DNA of 33,863 bases, from assembly GCA_021772615.1 (NCBI GenBank), contig JAJFLQ010000076.1, forward strand, positions 1-33,863. The letters are read 5' to 3'. The DNA is from Verrucomicrobiota bacterium. Lineage in GTDB: Bacteria; Verrucomicrobiota; Lentisphaeria; JABSQK01; JAJFLO01. The translations under genes were made by a program, and so were the position numbers. Shown piece by piece: positions 1 through 7,668 of this stretch. The first letter of the stretch is position 1. Every line of letters begins with the position of its first letter. The notes under the pieces were generated by a model. The model was not told the origin of the DNA. It did no database searches and saw nothing but the letters and a program-made list of their open reading frames with translations.

Positions 1-288
1 CTAATAAAATAGATATAATACATGCCTACGAATTGCCGGTGGTATCGCTATGCTAATACTTGCAGATCAAAGGATTGGGGGCAATTATTGGACGGAATTT
101 TCCGGAAGTTCGGTCTAAATCAGCTGAATGCGATACGCCGGAATTGTCGATCTTGCGGTCGAAAATGTTGAGCTTCACACGCCGTAGTTGCTTGGTTGAA
201 GGAGGTTCACTGTGCGCTTCCGTCATGGCACGTGTAACGAAGCCGTAATGATGCGCGAGCGCCGACAGCGGCCAGGCCCGGTGAAATG
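1..288. other. No gene recognised
   Basis: Short open frames exist on both strands, but none has a convincing ribosome-binding site or a recognisable protein pattern. The stretch lies between the window edge and repeat copy A and is read as intergenic. Confidence 0.5.
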
Positions 289-405
289 GTTGGACGTTCA
301 CACGTTTAGTGTGAGTTTCACGTCACGTCACAAGGCTTCACGTCGCGACACGGAACGAGGCGGGACGCAGGCGAGACGCAAGCACGCTAAAGCGCGAACT
401 CCAAC
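289..405. repeat. Palindromic repeat family, copy A (two-armed)
   Basis: The element opens with GTTGGACGTTC and closes with GAACTCCAAC, which are near-perfect terminal inverted repeats. Each end carries a small hairpin just inside: CACAC-gTTTA-GTGTG at 299-313 and CACGC-TAAA-GCGCG at 383-396. The middle is filled with imperfect cacgtc/gacgc runs. The same plan, with different stem sequences, recurs at 5532-5619 (B), 10943 (C, one clear arm), 12785 (D) and 17011 (E, one arm). There is no coding capacity. The segment CGCGAACTCCAAC at 393-405 equals the target predicted from the guide strands of the IS110 bridge RNA near 13.05 kb. Confidence 0.7.
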
Positions 406-436
406 AGAAGGCGATGGAAGTTGGGTCAATTGACCG

Positions 437-1279
437 TTAGTTGTAGTGATGGCGGAGATCCAGCGATTCGGATTCGTTGATCAACCGGCGAAGCTTCATC
501 AACGCATCGCGTTGTATCTGCCGAACCCGCTCGCGCGTGCATTTGAAGCGCTTGCTTACCTCATCAAGGGTTTTTGGGGCCTTGCCATTGAGGCCGTAAC
601 GCATTTGTATGATCGAACGTTCCCTTGAATCCAGATTGTCGAGTAATTTCTTCAACAATTCCAGGCGATCAATCTCGTTCAGGATCTCGTCAGGCGTTAT
701 CGCCCGGTCATCCGGGCAGATGTCGGTAAATTGTGTATTGTCGCCGGTGCCGACATCTTCCTGAAGGGATGTTACCTTGGGTTCCGAGCGTTTCAGTCGT
801 GACACAGCACGAGCCGTCAACTTCAACGCTTTCCCGATCTCGGCATCTGTCGGCTCACGTCCCAATTGCTCTTCAAGTGTCGCGTGGGTCGACTTCACCT
901 TCATGATGAGATAGGCGACTGTCGACGGCATATTCAGTACCTTGCAGTGCTTGAGCAGATTCTTGCGGATTTCGCACTTTATCCACCAGGCAGCGTAGGT
1001 GCTGAACTTGGCGCCTTTCGTCGGATCGTATTTCTTAACGGCATTGATTAACCCCAGATTGCCTTCTGAAATCAGTTCCGGCAACGGTACACCAAAGCCC
1101 TTATAGCTGTTAGATATCTTTACGACCAGTCGAAGATTGCTGGTGATCAGTTTCCACTTTGCCGCCTCATCACCGCCCTTAATTTTCTCGATCAGGGCGC
1201 GTTCGTCCTGAGGTTTCATGGTCGGTATATGCGATATATCTTTGAGATAGTTATCTATACTGTCCTGGTGCGTGGCCAT
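437..1279 (-). CDS. Sigma-70 family RNA polymerase sigma factor (RpoD/RpoS/RpoH-like)
   Basis: This 280-residue protein has the core-binding and promoter-recognition regions of a group 2/3 sigma-70 factor and would direct RNA polymerase to a subset of promoters. Region 1.2 (DSIDNYLKDISHIP) is at the N-terminus. Region 2 (NLRLVVKISNSY, then EGNLGLINAVKKYDP and FSTYAAWWIKCEIRK) lies at about residues 50-115. Region 3 follows. Region 4 has a helix-turn-helix near the C-terminus (LDEVSKRFKCTRERVRQIQ). There is no long region 1.1, so it is unlikely to be the primary sigma. The ATG at 1279 was chosen over an in-frame ATG at 1294 because GGAGGAAGG sits just upstream of it. It is transcribed away from the small-gene pair at 1824. 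Which regulon it controls cannot be told from the sequence. Confidence 0.93.
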   Translation of the reverse strand: MATHQDSIDNYLKDISHIPTMKPQDERALIEKIKGGDEAAKWKLITSNLRLVVKISNSYKGFGVPLPELISEGNLGLINAVKKYDPTKGAKFSTYAAWWIKCEIRKNLLKHCKVLNMPSTVAYLIMKVKSTHATLEEQLGREPTDAEIGKALKLTARAVSRLKRSEPKVTSLQEDVGTGDNTQFTDICPDDRAITPDEILNEIDRLELLKKLLDNLDSRERSIIQMRYGLNGKAPKTLDEVSKRFKCTRERVRQIQRDALMKLRRLINESESLDLRHHYN

Positions 1280-1823
1280 CGTCCTTCCTCCCATTCGATT
1301 TTCATGGTTAGATCTCTTCAGGAGATCGTTCCATCACAGAATGATTCATGCCACAGCAGTGGAGAAAAAATGCAAGCAGCTAATTACCAATTGTTTAAAT
1401 GTAAGATAAAAATTCAAGCAACACATTCATGGGACTTTCCAGGCGTCAATATCGTACATTTCGTACTATTTCTGAAACCAACCGCCAATTTGATACACAT
1501 CATAGTTCGCGGACCGTCGTTGCCACAAAAAGTCACGTCCGTCGGACCGCTGTGGGCAAAAATACCTCCGGCCTTTTCTGCGTGATCGCGGAAAGAACGG
1601 AACTTCGGGGTGGTGTTATTACCTCCCTATCGCCAAGAAAACGCATCGTATCGCCAGTCGCACGCCGTTGCTACGCCGCACTATCAAACACACAACATGC
1701 TTCAGATAATACAATTACAATTTCCAAGACACGTGTCCGGTGACGTTTGGCACAATCGGTGCTTACACAGATCTGTTTATTGCAAATTGGCGAAGTCTAT
1801 CGTAACGAACGGAGGTTATGACA
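1280..1823. other. Long intergenic region between divergent transcription units
   Basis: This 540-base stretch is more AT-rich than its surroundings around 1370-1520 and separates the sigma factor (minus) from the small-gene pair (plus). It should contain both promoters, but I cannot assign -35/-10 boxes with confidence. The open frames crossing it overlap one another and lack ribosome-binding sites. A small RNA or long leader is possible but unsupported. Confidence 0.5.
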
Positions 1824-2024
1824 ATGAAGGCAAAGAAGCGATCGAAGCTCGCAGACTACGCAGTTCAACTCACAGATCTGATGCCGCGGCAGACTGTAAA
1901 GGGTGGCCACGCCAAGACTGTATTCGGCGCAACGTTACCGGCGGCTGCAACATCGGATAGTCACACACGCAGCAATATCCGCGCGGACCAACACAACGTC
2001 CGCCCGCGAAAGAGTACCGGATGA
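1824..2024 (+). CDS. Small peptide with DLxPxxxVKGG motif
   Basis: A 66-residue basic peptide beginning MKAKKRSKLADYAVQLTDL. GGAGG lies eight bases before the ATG at 1824, a better fit than the ATG at 1818, which would leave only two bases. The motif DLMPRQTVKGG at about residues 18-28 resembles the 'DLxPxxxxKGG' pattern of many short, orphan bacterial peptides, some annotated as RiPP precursors; I recall this pattern rather than having searched it. The rest is polar and likely unstructured. Its TGA overlaps the next gene's ATG (ATGA at 2021-2024), so the two are translationally coupled. No modifying enzyme or transporter lies nearby, so a peptide-natural-product role is only a possibility. 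Confidence 0.55.
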   Translation: MKAKKRSKLADYAVQLTDLMPRQTVKGGHAKTVFGATLPAAATSDSHTRSNIRADQHNVRPRKSTG

Positions 2025-2398
2025 GACTGATACGGGGTGGAACAAGTGCAGGCGAAGGTGGGTTTCATATCGGATCGCCGTTACGGGATGCGGTGTGGCA
2101 TGCGCTTGCCTTTAGTCTCGGCGTGCTGGGTTTCTCCGGATTGCTAGCCACCGGCGGCGGCATCACCAGTTTGCCTGCTGCCGACGACCACCCAGCGACC
2201 ATTGTTCCCGCGCACGCTGCAATCCTCGCCCCGGCGTCAGCGTCGCGGGGACCGGAATCATCACCGTTTCCCGCGTTCTTTCAAACGATAACGGACCGCG
2301 AACACGACGCACTTACCCGCGAGACACTTCTCGGATGCATCGCCGCACGTACGGAAGATGAGCTGCAACGACGCAATTGCCAAATTCGATTCCGTTAG
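2021..2398 (+). CDS. Hypothetical single-pass membrane protein coupled to the KGG peptide
   Basis: A 125-residue protein of unknown family. It has one clear hydrophobic segment at about residues 28-48 (HALAFSLGVLGFSGLLATGG), followed by an Ala/Pro-rich linker and a short polar C-terminal domain with two cysteines. The polar part probably lies outside the cytoplasm. Its ATG overlaps the stop of the upstream peptide gene, the main reason for believing both genes are real. No catalytic motif is visible, and a spurious frame cannot be excluded. Confidence 0.45.
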   Translation: MRLIRGGTSAGEGGFHIGSPLRDAVWHALAFSLGVLGFSGLLATGGGITSLPAADDHPATIVPAHAAILAPASASRGPESSPFPAFFQTITDREHDALTRETLLGCIAARTEDELQRRNCQIRFR

Positions 2399-2542
2399 CC
2401 TCGCTCGTGCCGGTCGCGCTGTAACGATTCCGGGAAACTTCTTTTTTTTCTTCCTTCCTGTCCCATTTTACGTGATCCATTCGTCTATCTTATTGGAGCT
2501 CCGATATATCATCTCACAATTCATAACTACGAAAGGATCACA

Positions 2543-2950
2543 ATGTCCGAAACACAATCCGAATACATGCTGTTGTTCCGAGCGGGCGCCGACGAGCGAA
2601 ACATGTCGCCCGAAGAAATGCAAACGTATATGACAAAATGGGGCGACTGGGTGGAGCGCCTGACAGCGGCTGGAAAATACGTCGCCGGCCACCCGCTGTC
2701 GCCGGGCGGCAAAGCCGTATCCGGTCGTGACGACATCCACGTTGTAGACGGCCCTTACGCCGAAACCCGAGAAAGCATCGCCGGCTATTTCCTGCTGTCG
2801 TTGTCATGTATTGATGAGGCGGCGGAGATCGCAAAAAAATGCCCAAGTCTCGAATATGGCGGCAGCGTTGAGGTCCGTGAGATCGCGCAGCACTGCCCGA
2901 ACTCGGAGCAATGCGAGGCTGCATCCACAACGGAGCCTGCCGCTGTTTGA
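2543..2950 (+). CDS. YCII-related (DGPF) domain protein
   Basis: A 135-residue protein of the YciI/DGPF fold. It opens with the usual beta strand (EYMLLFRAG), continues with a GKYVAGHPLSPGGKAV segment, and carries the diagnostic DGPYAETRE motif at about residues 72-80, followed by GYFLLSLSCIDEAAEIAKKCP and a terminal strand (GSVEVREI). AAAGGA precedes the ATG. DGPF proteins are the conserved genomic partners of ECF42-type sigma factors, and such a sigma gene follows 35 bases downstream, so the two form an operon. The molecular role of DGPF proteins is not settled. The C-terminal tail is longer than usual and polar. Confidence 0.9.
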   Translation: MSETQSEYMLLFRAGADERNMSPEEMQTYMTKWGDWVERLTAAGKYVAGHPLSPGGKAVSGRDDIHVVDGPYAETRESIAGYFLLSLSCIDEAAEIAKKCPSLEYGGSVEVREIAQHCPNSEQCEAASTTEPAAV

Positions 2951-2985
2951 CATCTCGGTTGGTGCGAATAACAAGGGAAACGAAC

Positions 2986-4299
2986 ATGGCTGCGACGAGC
3001 CGTGCACAATCTGGCGATACGCGTCCGCTGGATCGCGAGACGTCACGGCTCGTCGACCATTTCTTCCGCCACGAATGGGCTCGCGTAACCGCTCGCCTTG
3101 CACGTTGCTTCGGTACCCGCCACATCGACCTCATCGAAGATGTGGTTCAGGACGCTCTGCTGCGCGCGATGCAGACCTGGCCCTATACGCGTGTACCCGA
3201 TAGCCCGTCGGCGTGGATTACACGCGTGGCCCGAAACCTCGCGCTTGATGCGCTACGGCACCGGCGAATGGCATTGGACAAGACAAACAGTATCGTCACG
3301 TTCATCGAGCAGTCGTCTCAGGGTCAGCCTGCAGAGGTCGTGTTTCAGGAGGAGATCGCCGACGACCTCCTGCGTATGATGTTTGCATGTTGTGACCCCA
3401 CCCTCCCTTTGCACGCACAGGTTACACTTACCCTGCGTACGCTGTGCGGATTCAGCGTCCGCGAGATCGCACAAGCCTTTCGATGCAATACATCTACGGT
3501 CCAAAAACGCCTGGTCCGTGCAAAGCAGAAGCTGCGTGAAAGCGCCGTCACACTCGACCTGCCTCCGACGCCAGACCTGGCTACCAGGCTGCATGGCGTG
3601 CTCACGGTGATCTACTGCGTATTCAGCGAAGGCCACAAGGCATCATCCGGCGACAGGCTGGTTCGCCAGGAGTTGTGCGATGAAGCCCTTCGGCTGGTGG
3701 CGATATTGGTGAAGCACCCCGTCGGGAACCAACCCGAATCGCATGCACTTGCCGCGTTGATGTGGCTCACTGCCGCGCGGCTATCGGAGCGCGTGGACGG
3801 CGACGGACGTATCATGATTCTCGAAGAACAGGCGCGCAGCGACTGGAACTGGTCGATGATCAAACGTGGCCTGCGCCACCTTGCGGATTCGGCAGACGGT
3901 GAGCACGTGAGCGCCTTCCACCTGCAGGCCGGCATCGCGGCCTGTCATTGCGTCGCACCCGATTATGCTTCCACAGACTGGGAGCGAATTCTGGATCTCT
4001 ATGATCAGCTCTACGCGATGAATCCGTCGTCCGTTGTTAGTCTCAACCGCGCTGTTGCGATCGCCAATGTGCATGGGGCGGAACACGGCCTTGCAGCGCT
4101 CGGTTACCATGCCGATGCACCTAGAATCATAGCCGATTACATGTATTTCGCCGTGCTCGGCGAATTTCACAACCGCCTTGGCGATACCGCGGAGGCCTGC
4201 TCCGCGTATCGGCGTGCGATTGCACTGTGCGATGTCGAGCCGGAGGTCGCCTTTCTAAAAACAAAGCTCCACGCAGCAGTCGACGAAGGATCCCTGTGA
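2986..4299 (+). CDS. ECF sigma factor of the ECF42 type with C-terminal TPR-like extension (DUF6596)
   Basis: A 437-residue ECF sigma factor with a long C-terminal extension. Sigma region 2 is at about residues 20-85 (RHIDLIEDVVQDALLRAMQTWP, then SAWITRVARNLALDALR). Region 4 is at about 135-185 (LTLRTLCGFSVREIAQAF and STVQKRLVRAKQKLR). The remaining ~240 residues (VLTVIYCVFSEGHKAS, ALAALMWLTAARL, LDLYDQLYAMNPSSVVSLNRAVA) match the helical TPR-like domain typical of ECF42. ECF42 factors usually lack a dedicated anti-sigma factor, and the extension is thought to control activity. The ATG at 2986 is chosen because AAGGGAA precedes it and sigma region 2 follows directly; an earlier in-frame ATG at 2911 lies inside the YCII gene. 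Confidence 0.93.
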   Translation: MAATSRAQSGDTRPLDRETSRLVDHFFRHEWARVTARLARCFGTRHIDLIEDVVQDALLRAMQTWPYTRVPDSPSAWITRVARNLALDALRHRRMALDKTNSIVTFIEQSSQGQPAEVVFQEEIADDLLRMMFACCDPTLPLHAQVTLTLRTLCGFSVREIAQAFRCNTSTVQKRLVRAKQKLRESAVTLDLPPTPDLATRLHGVLTVIYCVFSEGHKASSGDRLVRQELCDEALRLVAILVKHPVGNQPESHALAALMWLTAARLSERVDGDGRIMILEEQARSDWNWSMIKRGLRHLADSADGEHVSAFHLQAGIAACHCVAPDYASTDWERILDLYDQLYAMNPSSVVSLNRAVAIANVHGAEHGLAALGYHADAPRIIADYMYFAVLGEFHNRLGDTAEACSAYRRAIALCDVEPEVAFLKTKLHAAVDEGSL

Positions 4300-4330
4300 C
4301 GTGCCGCACCGCCGGTTGGATGTCCCGTGA

Positions 4331-5278
4331 CTACTTCAGGCGTTCTTCCGTGTATATTGACAGCTCGACAAGCCGCTCCAGCAGATCGGCCGGCGGCACA
4401 TCTGCGAAGTTTTTCAGAATCAGGTCCTTACCAAACAGTCGCGAGATGTAGCGTAATTTCCGAATTTGCGGTCAGGCTCCTGCACCAACTGATCGGCAAT
4501 GGTAATCACTGACTCCGCGGTACACACGACGGCTCCCTGCGTCGCGCTCACACGAACCACCGACACGCACGGCTCGTCCGGTGCATCGAACGTGACAATC
4601 TCCCCGGAAGAATGATCGATCTGTCCGTCGCCGTCCACGATCTCCCAGAAGAAGTCAAGATTGGTGTCAACAGCCCTGCCGGCGCGGTCGCGACACACAG
4701 CCCTGAGCGCCCGTGATTTGCCGACGCGAACCACACTGGCCTTCTCCTCTTCCGCCCGACGGTGTTCCTCTATGATCTCCAACAGGGTGTCGCGGACGGG
4801 GGCAATCGCCGTGCAGAAGGCCTCGAACAATCGGTCCTGAATCACGTTATCGCGCGTGCCCGGCGTGAGATTCAGAAATGCCACATCGACAACGCCCTTA
4901 ACTCTGCCGTCTGTCCACGGTACGACATCGAAAGTCGGCAACGCGACAATACTCGGGAGAATCCGTGTGCCGTTGCGATACAGTCCGATGGCATTCCCGC
5001 CGTCCGGTTTGTCGAGGTATAGTTCTACACGGATCCCGTCAGCGTGCGGCAGAAGCCGCTCAAGCTCTTCCGACGCAAGATAACGCTGGATTTTTCGCCT
5101 GCAAGCTTGCGCGGCCCCACCAGCATCGGGCCGATTCCGATATCCGTACCCTCGATCGGAACCAACAGTCGACGGGCCGTGATCCGGTAGTCGGGACATC
5201 CACCATTGTCTGCGACCGTAAGGTAGATCTCGCCACTCTTGCGGGAACGGATAATCAGAGCTCAGTAATGTTGTTCAT
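4331..5278 (-). pseudogene. Frameshifted ATPase-like protein remnant
   Basis: A coherent protein is spread over three reading frames. One frame (about 5100-5261) reads EIYLTVADNGGCPDYRITAR and IGIGPMLVGPRKLAGEK. A shift at an A-run near 5095 leads to the longest frame (IQRYLASEELERLLP, VELYLDKPDGG, VDVAFLNLTPGTRDNVI, EIIEEHRRAEEEKAS). A second shift near 4450 leads to a C-terminus reading YISRLFGKDLILKNF and LLERLVELSIYTEERLK, with the stop at 4331. It resembles the C-terminal half of long GHKL/HSP90-like ATP-binding proteins, which is a recollection and not a search result. The 5' end is also broken: an ATG at 5278 reads MNNITEL and then stops. Sequencing or assembly error in a real gene is an alternative explanation. 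Confidence 0.55.
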
Positions 5279-5669
5279 TTGAACGCCCTGTTTCTTCCGT
5301 GCCATGGCGACCGTACCGTCGATTTGATGCCCACAAAATGAGCGTTCCACTTTACAGGGCTTTTACCTCAGACTGGTGAGCTCTGGATAATGGTGATCTT
5401 GGTCGCGCCGGCGCAAGAAAGGTCCGCGCCGTCAACCAGGTCGATAGGTAGTGGCGATGGTCGTGGTACGCATCGTGGGTACAACGATCGACGTCTTAAC
5501 GACGTCACGGCTACCGATTTTGCCGCGTTCTGTTGGAGTTCACGATTTATCGTGGGTTTCACGCTGCGGCGAGCAACACGCAAGGCATGGCGCAAGCACG
5601 CTAAAGCGCGAACTCCAGCAGGCGCGCGAATACATACCCGTATCGCTGGTGTTCGGCCTGAACTATCAT
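5279..5669. other. Intergenic region containing repeat copy B
   Basis: No gene is recognised between the pseudogene and the glycosyltransferase gene, which is transcribed away from it. The only structured element seen is the palindromic repeat at 5532-5619. Confidence 0.5.
5532..5619. repeat. Palindromic repeat family, copy B (two-armed)
   Basis: An 88-base element with terminal inverted repeats GTTGGAGTTC and GAACTCCAGC. The left hairpin is CACGA-TTTA-TCGTG (5541-5554) and the right one is CACGC-TAAA-GCGCG (5597-5610). The right arm is nearly identical to that of copy A, including the preceding gcaag; the left arm matches copy C. The two arms of one element therefore carry different stems, showing that arms vary independently while the hairpin is kept. 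Confidence 0.75.
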
Positions 5670-6461
5670 TCAACGTTTGAGCTTGCTGTAGGTATCGCGG
5701 TAAAATGCCGCGATCTCGCCGGCGGGATCGCCGCGCTTGTACATGGACGTGACGTTCAGGCATAATCTGCAGTAATTGAACATGCCGATCTCGATGTATT
5801 TGCGAGGATACGTATACAAGATGCCGGACAAGACCCGGATAGGCCCTTTCACCCTGAGACGTTGGAAAAACTCGGCGTCCTCGAATACAGGCATGTTCCG
5901 GTACCCACCCAGGTCACGGAAGATATCCGCGCGCACGAATATACCCTGATCGCCGTAGACGCGTTTGATGACATAGGTCCGGTAGTAGATGCGTAGCTCC
6001 GTCAACCGAGTAAGCGTGTAATATATCGCAATCGCAATCCAGTGCGGTATGCGAAATCCGCCACAGTGGGCATCGAGGTAGTGGTCGACAACGCTGCGAT
6101 CGCTGACGAATCGGAAGGTGTTCTTCTGCGTAAGGCAACCGCCGACTACCGATGGGGCTAAGACACGAAGCTGCGCCAGGGCTTTTTCGGTCACTCTGCT
6201 GTCGGCGTGCAGAAATAATAGATAATCCCCGGTTGCGGCCCCCGCGCCCGCATTCAGCTGCGCGCCGCGTCCCTTTTCCGCGCATGCGCATTTTCGAACA
6301 TCAGCAGGAAGATCGGGAAAATACCCGGTCTCGCCGCACTCGCTCACGATGATCTCGACGGGTATCGAACATGACCGGATCGTGGCGACGAGACGCTGGA
6401 CGTGATCACCATCGTCAAAGGATGGAATAACTATACTGAGCGAATTCACCGTGGTTACCAT
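5670..6461 (-). CDS. Family 2 glycosyltransferase, TIGR04283-like
   Basis: A 263-residue GT-A fold glycosyltransferase. The N-terminal strand LSIVIPSFDDGDHV is followed by EKGRGAQLNAGAGAATGD at about residues 62-79 and LLFLHADSRV, where the Asp of LHADS would bind the sugar-nucleotide metal ion. GDQGIFVRADIFRDLGGY and PVFEDAEFFQRLRVKG complete the acceptor side. This motif order fits the TIGR04283 group, which is linked to arsenosugar biosynthesis in some genomes, but no arsenic gene is seen here, so the substrate is open. The ATG at 6461 starts just before the first strand; upstream in-frame starts would add an unlikely leader. No strong ribosome-binding site is visible. The predicted product is cytoplasmic and probably acts at the inner membrane face. 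Confidence 0.85.
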   Translation of the reverse strand: MVTTVNSLSIVIPSFDDGDHVQRLVATIRSCSIPVEIIVSECGETGYFPDLPADVRKCACAEKGRGAQLNAGAGAATGDYLLFLHADSRVTEKALAQLRVLAPSVVGGCLTQKNTFRFVSDRSVVDHYLDAHCGGFRIPHWIAIAIYYTLTRLTELRIYYRTYVIKRVYGDQGIFVRADIFRDLGGYRNMPVFEDAEFFQRLRVKGPIRVLSGILYTYPRKYIEIGMFNYCRLCLNVTSMYKRGDPAGEIAAFYRDTYSKLKR

Positions 6462-6737
6462 ACCACCGGCGCGTGCCCGCACAAAGCAAAAAAAAGCGGG
6501 TAGCATATGCCCGGCGAGTGGCAATGGGGGACTTTGGGGAGTTACCTGCACCACGCCGGGCGCTACCCGCGGAAAATCCTACCCACGGTATGAGAGATCG
6601 CGCGACTCAAAAAGAGCCGACGGCTTTCAAGAATAACTATCGGTCGTGGCGCGGAAGACTTTATGCCGGCAGCCCCTTTCAGGCAGGGAATCGTACAGGA
6701 ACAGCGCGCACAACGTCGACATCGCTGCCGCGACGCG

Positions 6738-7094
6738 TCAGAACGGTTTGGAGCCGGCCAGATAAGCGGCGAGGCCGCCGAGCCCGATGACAACCCACCA
6801 GAGTACGCGCGCATGCTGTGGTTTGCGGTTTACCACGGCGATCATCACGCCGAACACGAGCCAGAGGATCAGCTTGGCAATAACCCAGCCGCGGAATGCA
6901 TAGCCGAGTTTCGCGACCAGACCGAATCCGCCGACAAGCGCAAGAATCAACCCGATACCGTTGGTCATGCCTGCAAATTTCTTCAGGCTCGTGCCCTTAT
7001 CCTCGAGTAACGCTCTTCCAATCAGCCCGCCGAGTGAGAGGAAAACCATCAACACTCCGGTCAAATGAATAAGCTTGTACGTTTGATACGACAT
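6738..7094 (-). CDS. Small four-helix membrane protein
   Basis: A 118-residue integral membrane protein with four hydrophobic segments: YKLIHLTGVLMVFLSLGGLI, FAGMTNGIGLILALVGGFGLV, WVIAKLILWLVFGVMIAVV and VLWWVVIGLGGLAAYLA. The first helix has a histidine in 'LIHLTG', as in several small haem or quinone-associated membrane proteins, but there is no second conserved ligand that would justify a function. The ATG at 7094 is chosen because GGAGGG sits seven bases upstream; a longer frame back to 7196 has no such site. It stands alone, divergent from the osmC-ade pair. Confidence 0.75.
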   Translation of the reverse strand: MSYQTYKLIHLTGVLMVFLSLGGLIGRALLEDKGTSLKKFAGMTNGIGLILALVGGFGLVAKLGYAFRGWVIAKLILWLVFGVMIAVVNRKPQHARVLWWVVIGLGGLAAYLAGSKPF

Positions 7095-7260
7095 CTCGTT
7101 TCCCTCCGCCTGCTGCGCGATTAATGCATTACATTGAAAACATCGTCCGTGCTGAATATGGTAGCAGTCCGAAGTGACATTTACCATCTCGCGCATACAT
7201 TGAGCCGTGGCGCCCGACTACAATATCCATATCCATCATGCTGCAAAAAAGGACACATAA

Positions 7261-7668
7261 ATGAGCGTAAAAATCAATGGTACGTATCTCGGCAATAAAT
7301 CCATCGAACTGGTGCATGAGCCGTCGGGAGCAGCGATTCGTACGGCAGCGCCGGTGGACAACAACGGTGACGGCAGTTCGTTCTCGCCAACTGATCTCGC
7401 CGCATCATCGGTGGCGGCGTGTATGGTCACGATCATGGCCATTGTCGCGGACCGTGACGGTATCGACATGTCGGGAACGACGTTTGTGATCGAGAAGATC
7501 ATGAACGCGGAGCCGCGTCGCATCGGCAAAATCCCGGTGACCATTCGGTTGCCTGGCCGGCTGACGGAGAAAGAACGGCGTAAGCTCGAAGGCGCCGCGC
7601 ATGCCTGTCCGGTACACCGGTCCCTGCACCCGGACATCGACATTACAGTCGAGTTTGTCTATGCGTAG
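7261..7668 (+). CDS. OsmC-family peroxiredoxin-like protein
   Basis: A 135-residue OsmC/Ohr-type protein. OsmC proteins reduce organic hydroperoxides through two cysteines, and both are present: Cys54 in SSVAACMVTIMA and Cys116 in AAHACPVHRSL. The FSPTDLAASS segment before the first cysteine and the strand ending (DITVEFVYA) are typical. Length matches the family. The last eight bases overlap the start of the adenine deaminase gene, so the two are co-translated. The pairing of an OsmC protein with adenine deaminase has no obvious pathway logic and may only reflect operon packing. Confidence 0.92.
   Translation: MSVKINGTYLGNKSIELVHEPSGAAIRTAAPVDNNGDGSSFSPTDLAASSVAACMVTIMAIVADRDGIDMSGTTFVIEKIMNAEPRRIGKIPVTIRLPGRLTEKERRKLEGAAHACPVHRSLHPDIDITVEFVYA

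Noticed and set aside
2538..3134. Minus-strand open frame of 198 codons
   Set aside because: It is antisense to the YCII and ECF sigma genes, which are clearly real, and is rich in Arg and Ser as expected for a shadow frame.
4420..5199. Intact 259-residue gene
   Set aside because: Its N- and C-terminal parts are out-of-frame noise, while protein-like text continues in the neighbouring frames.
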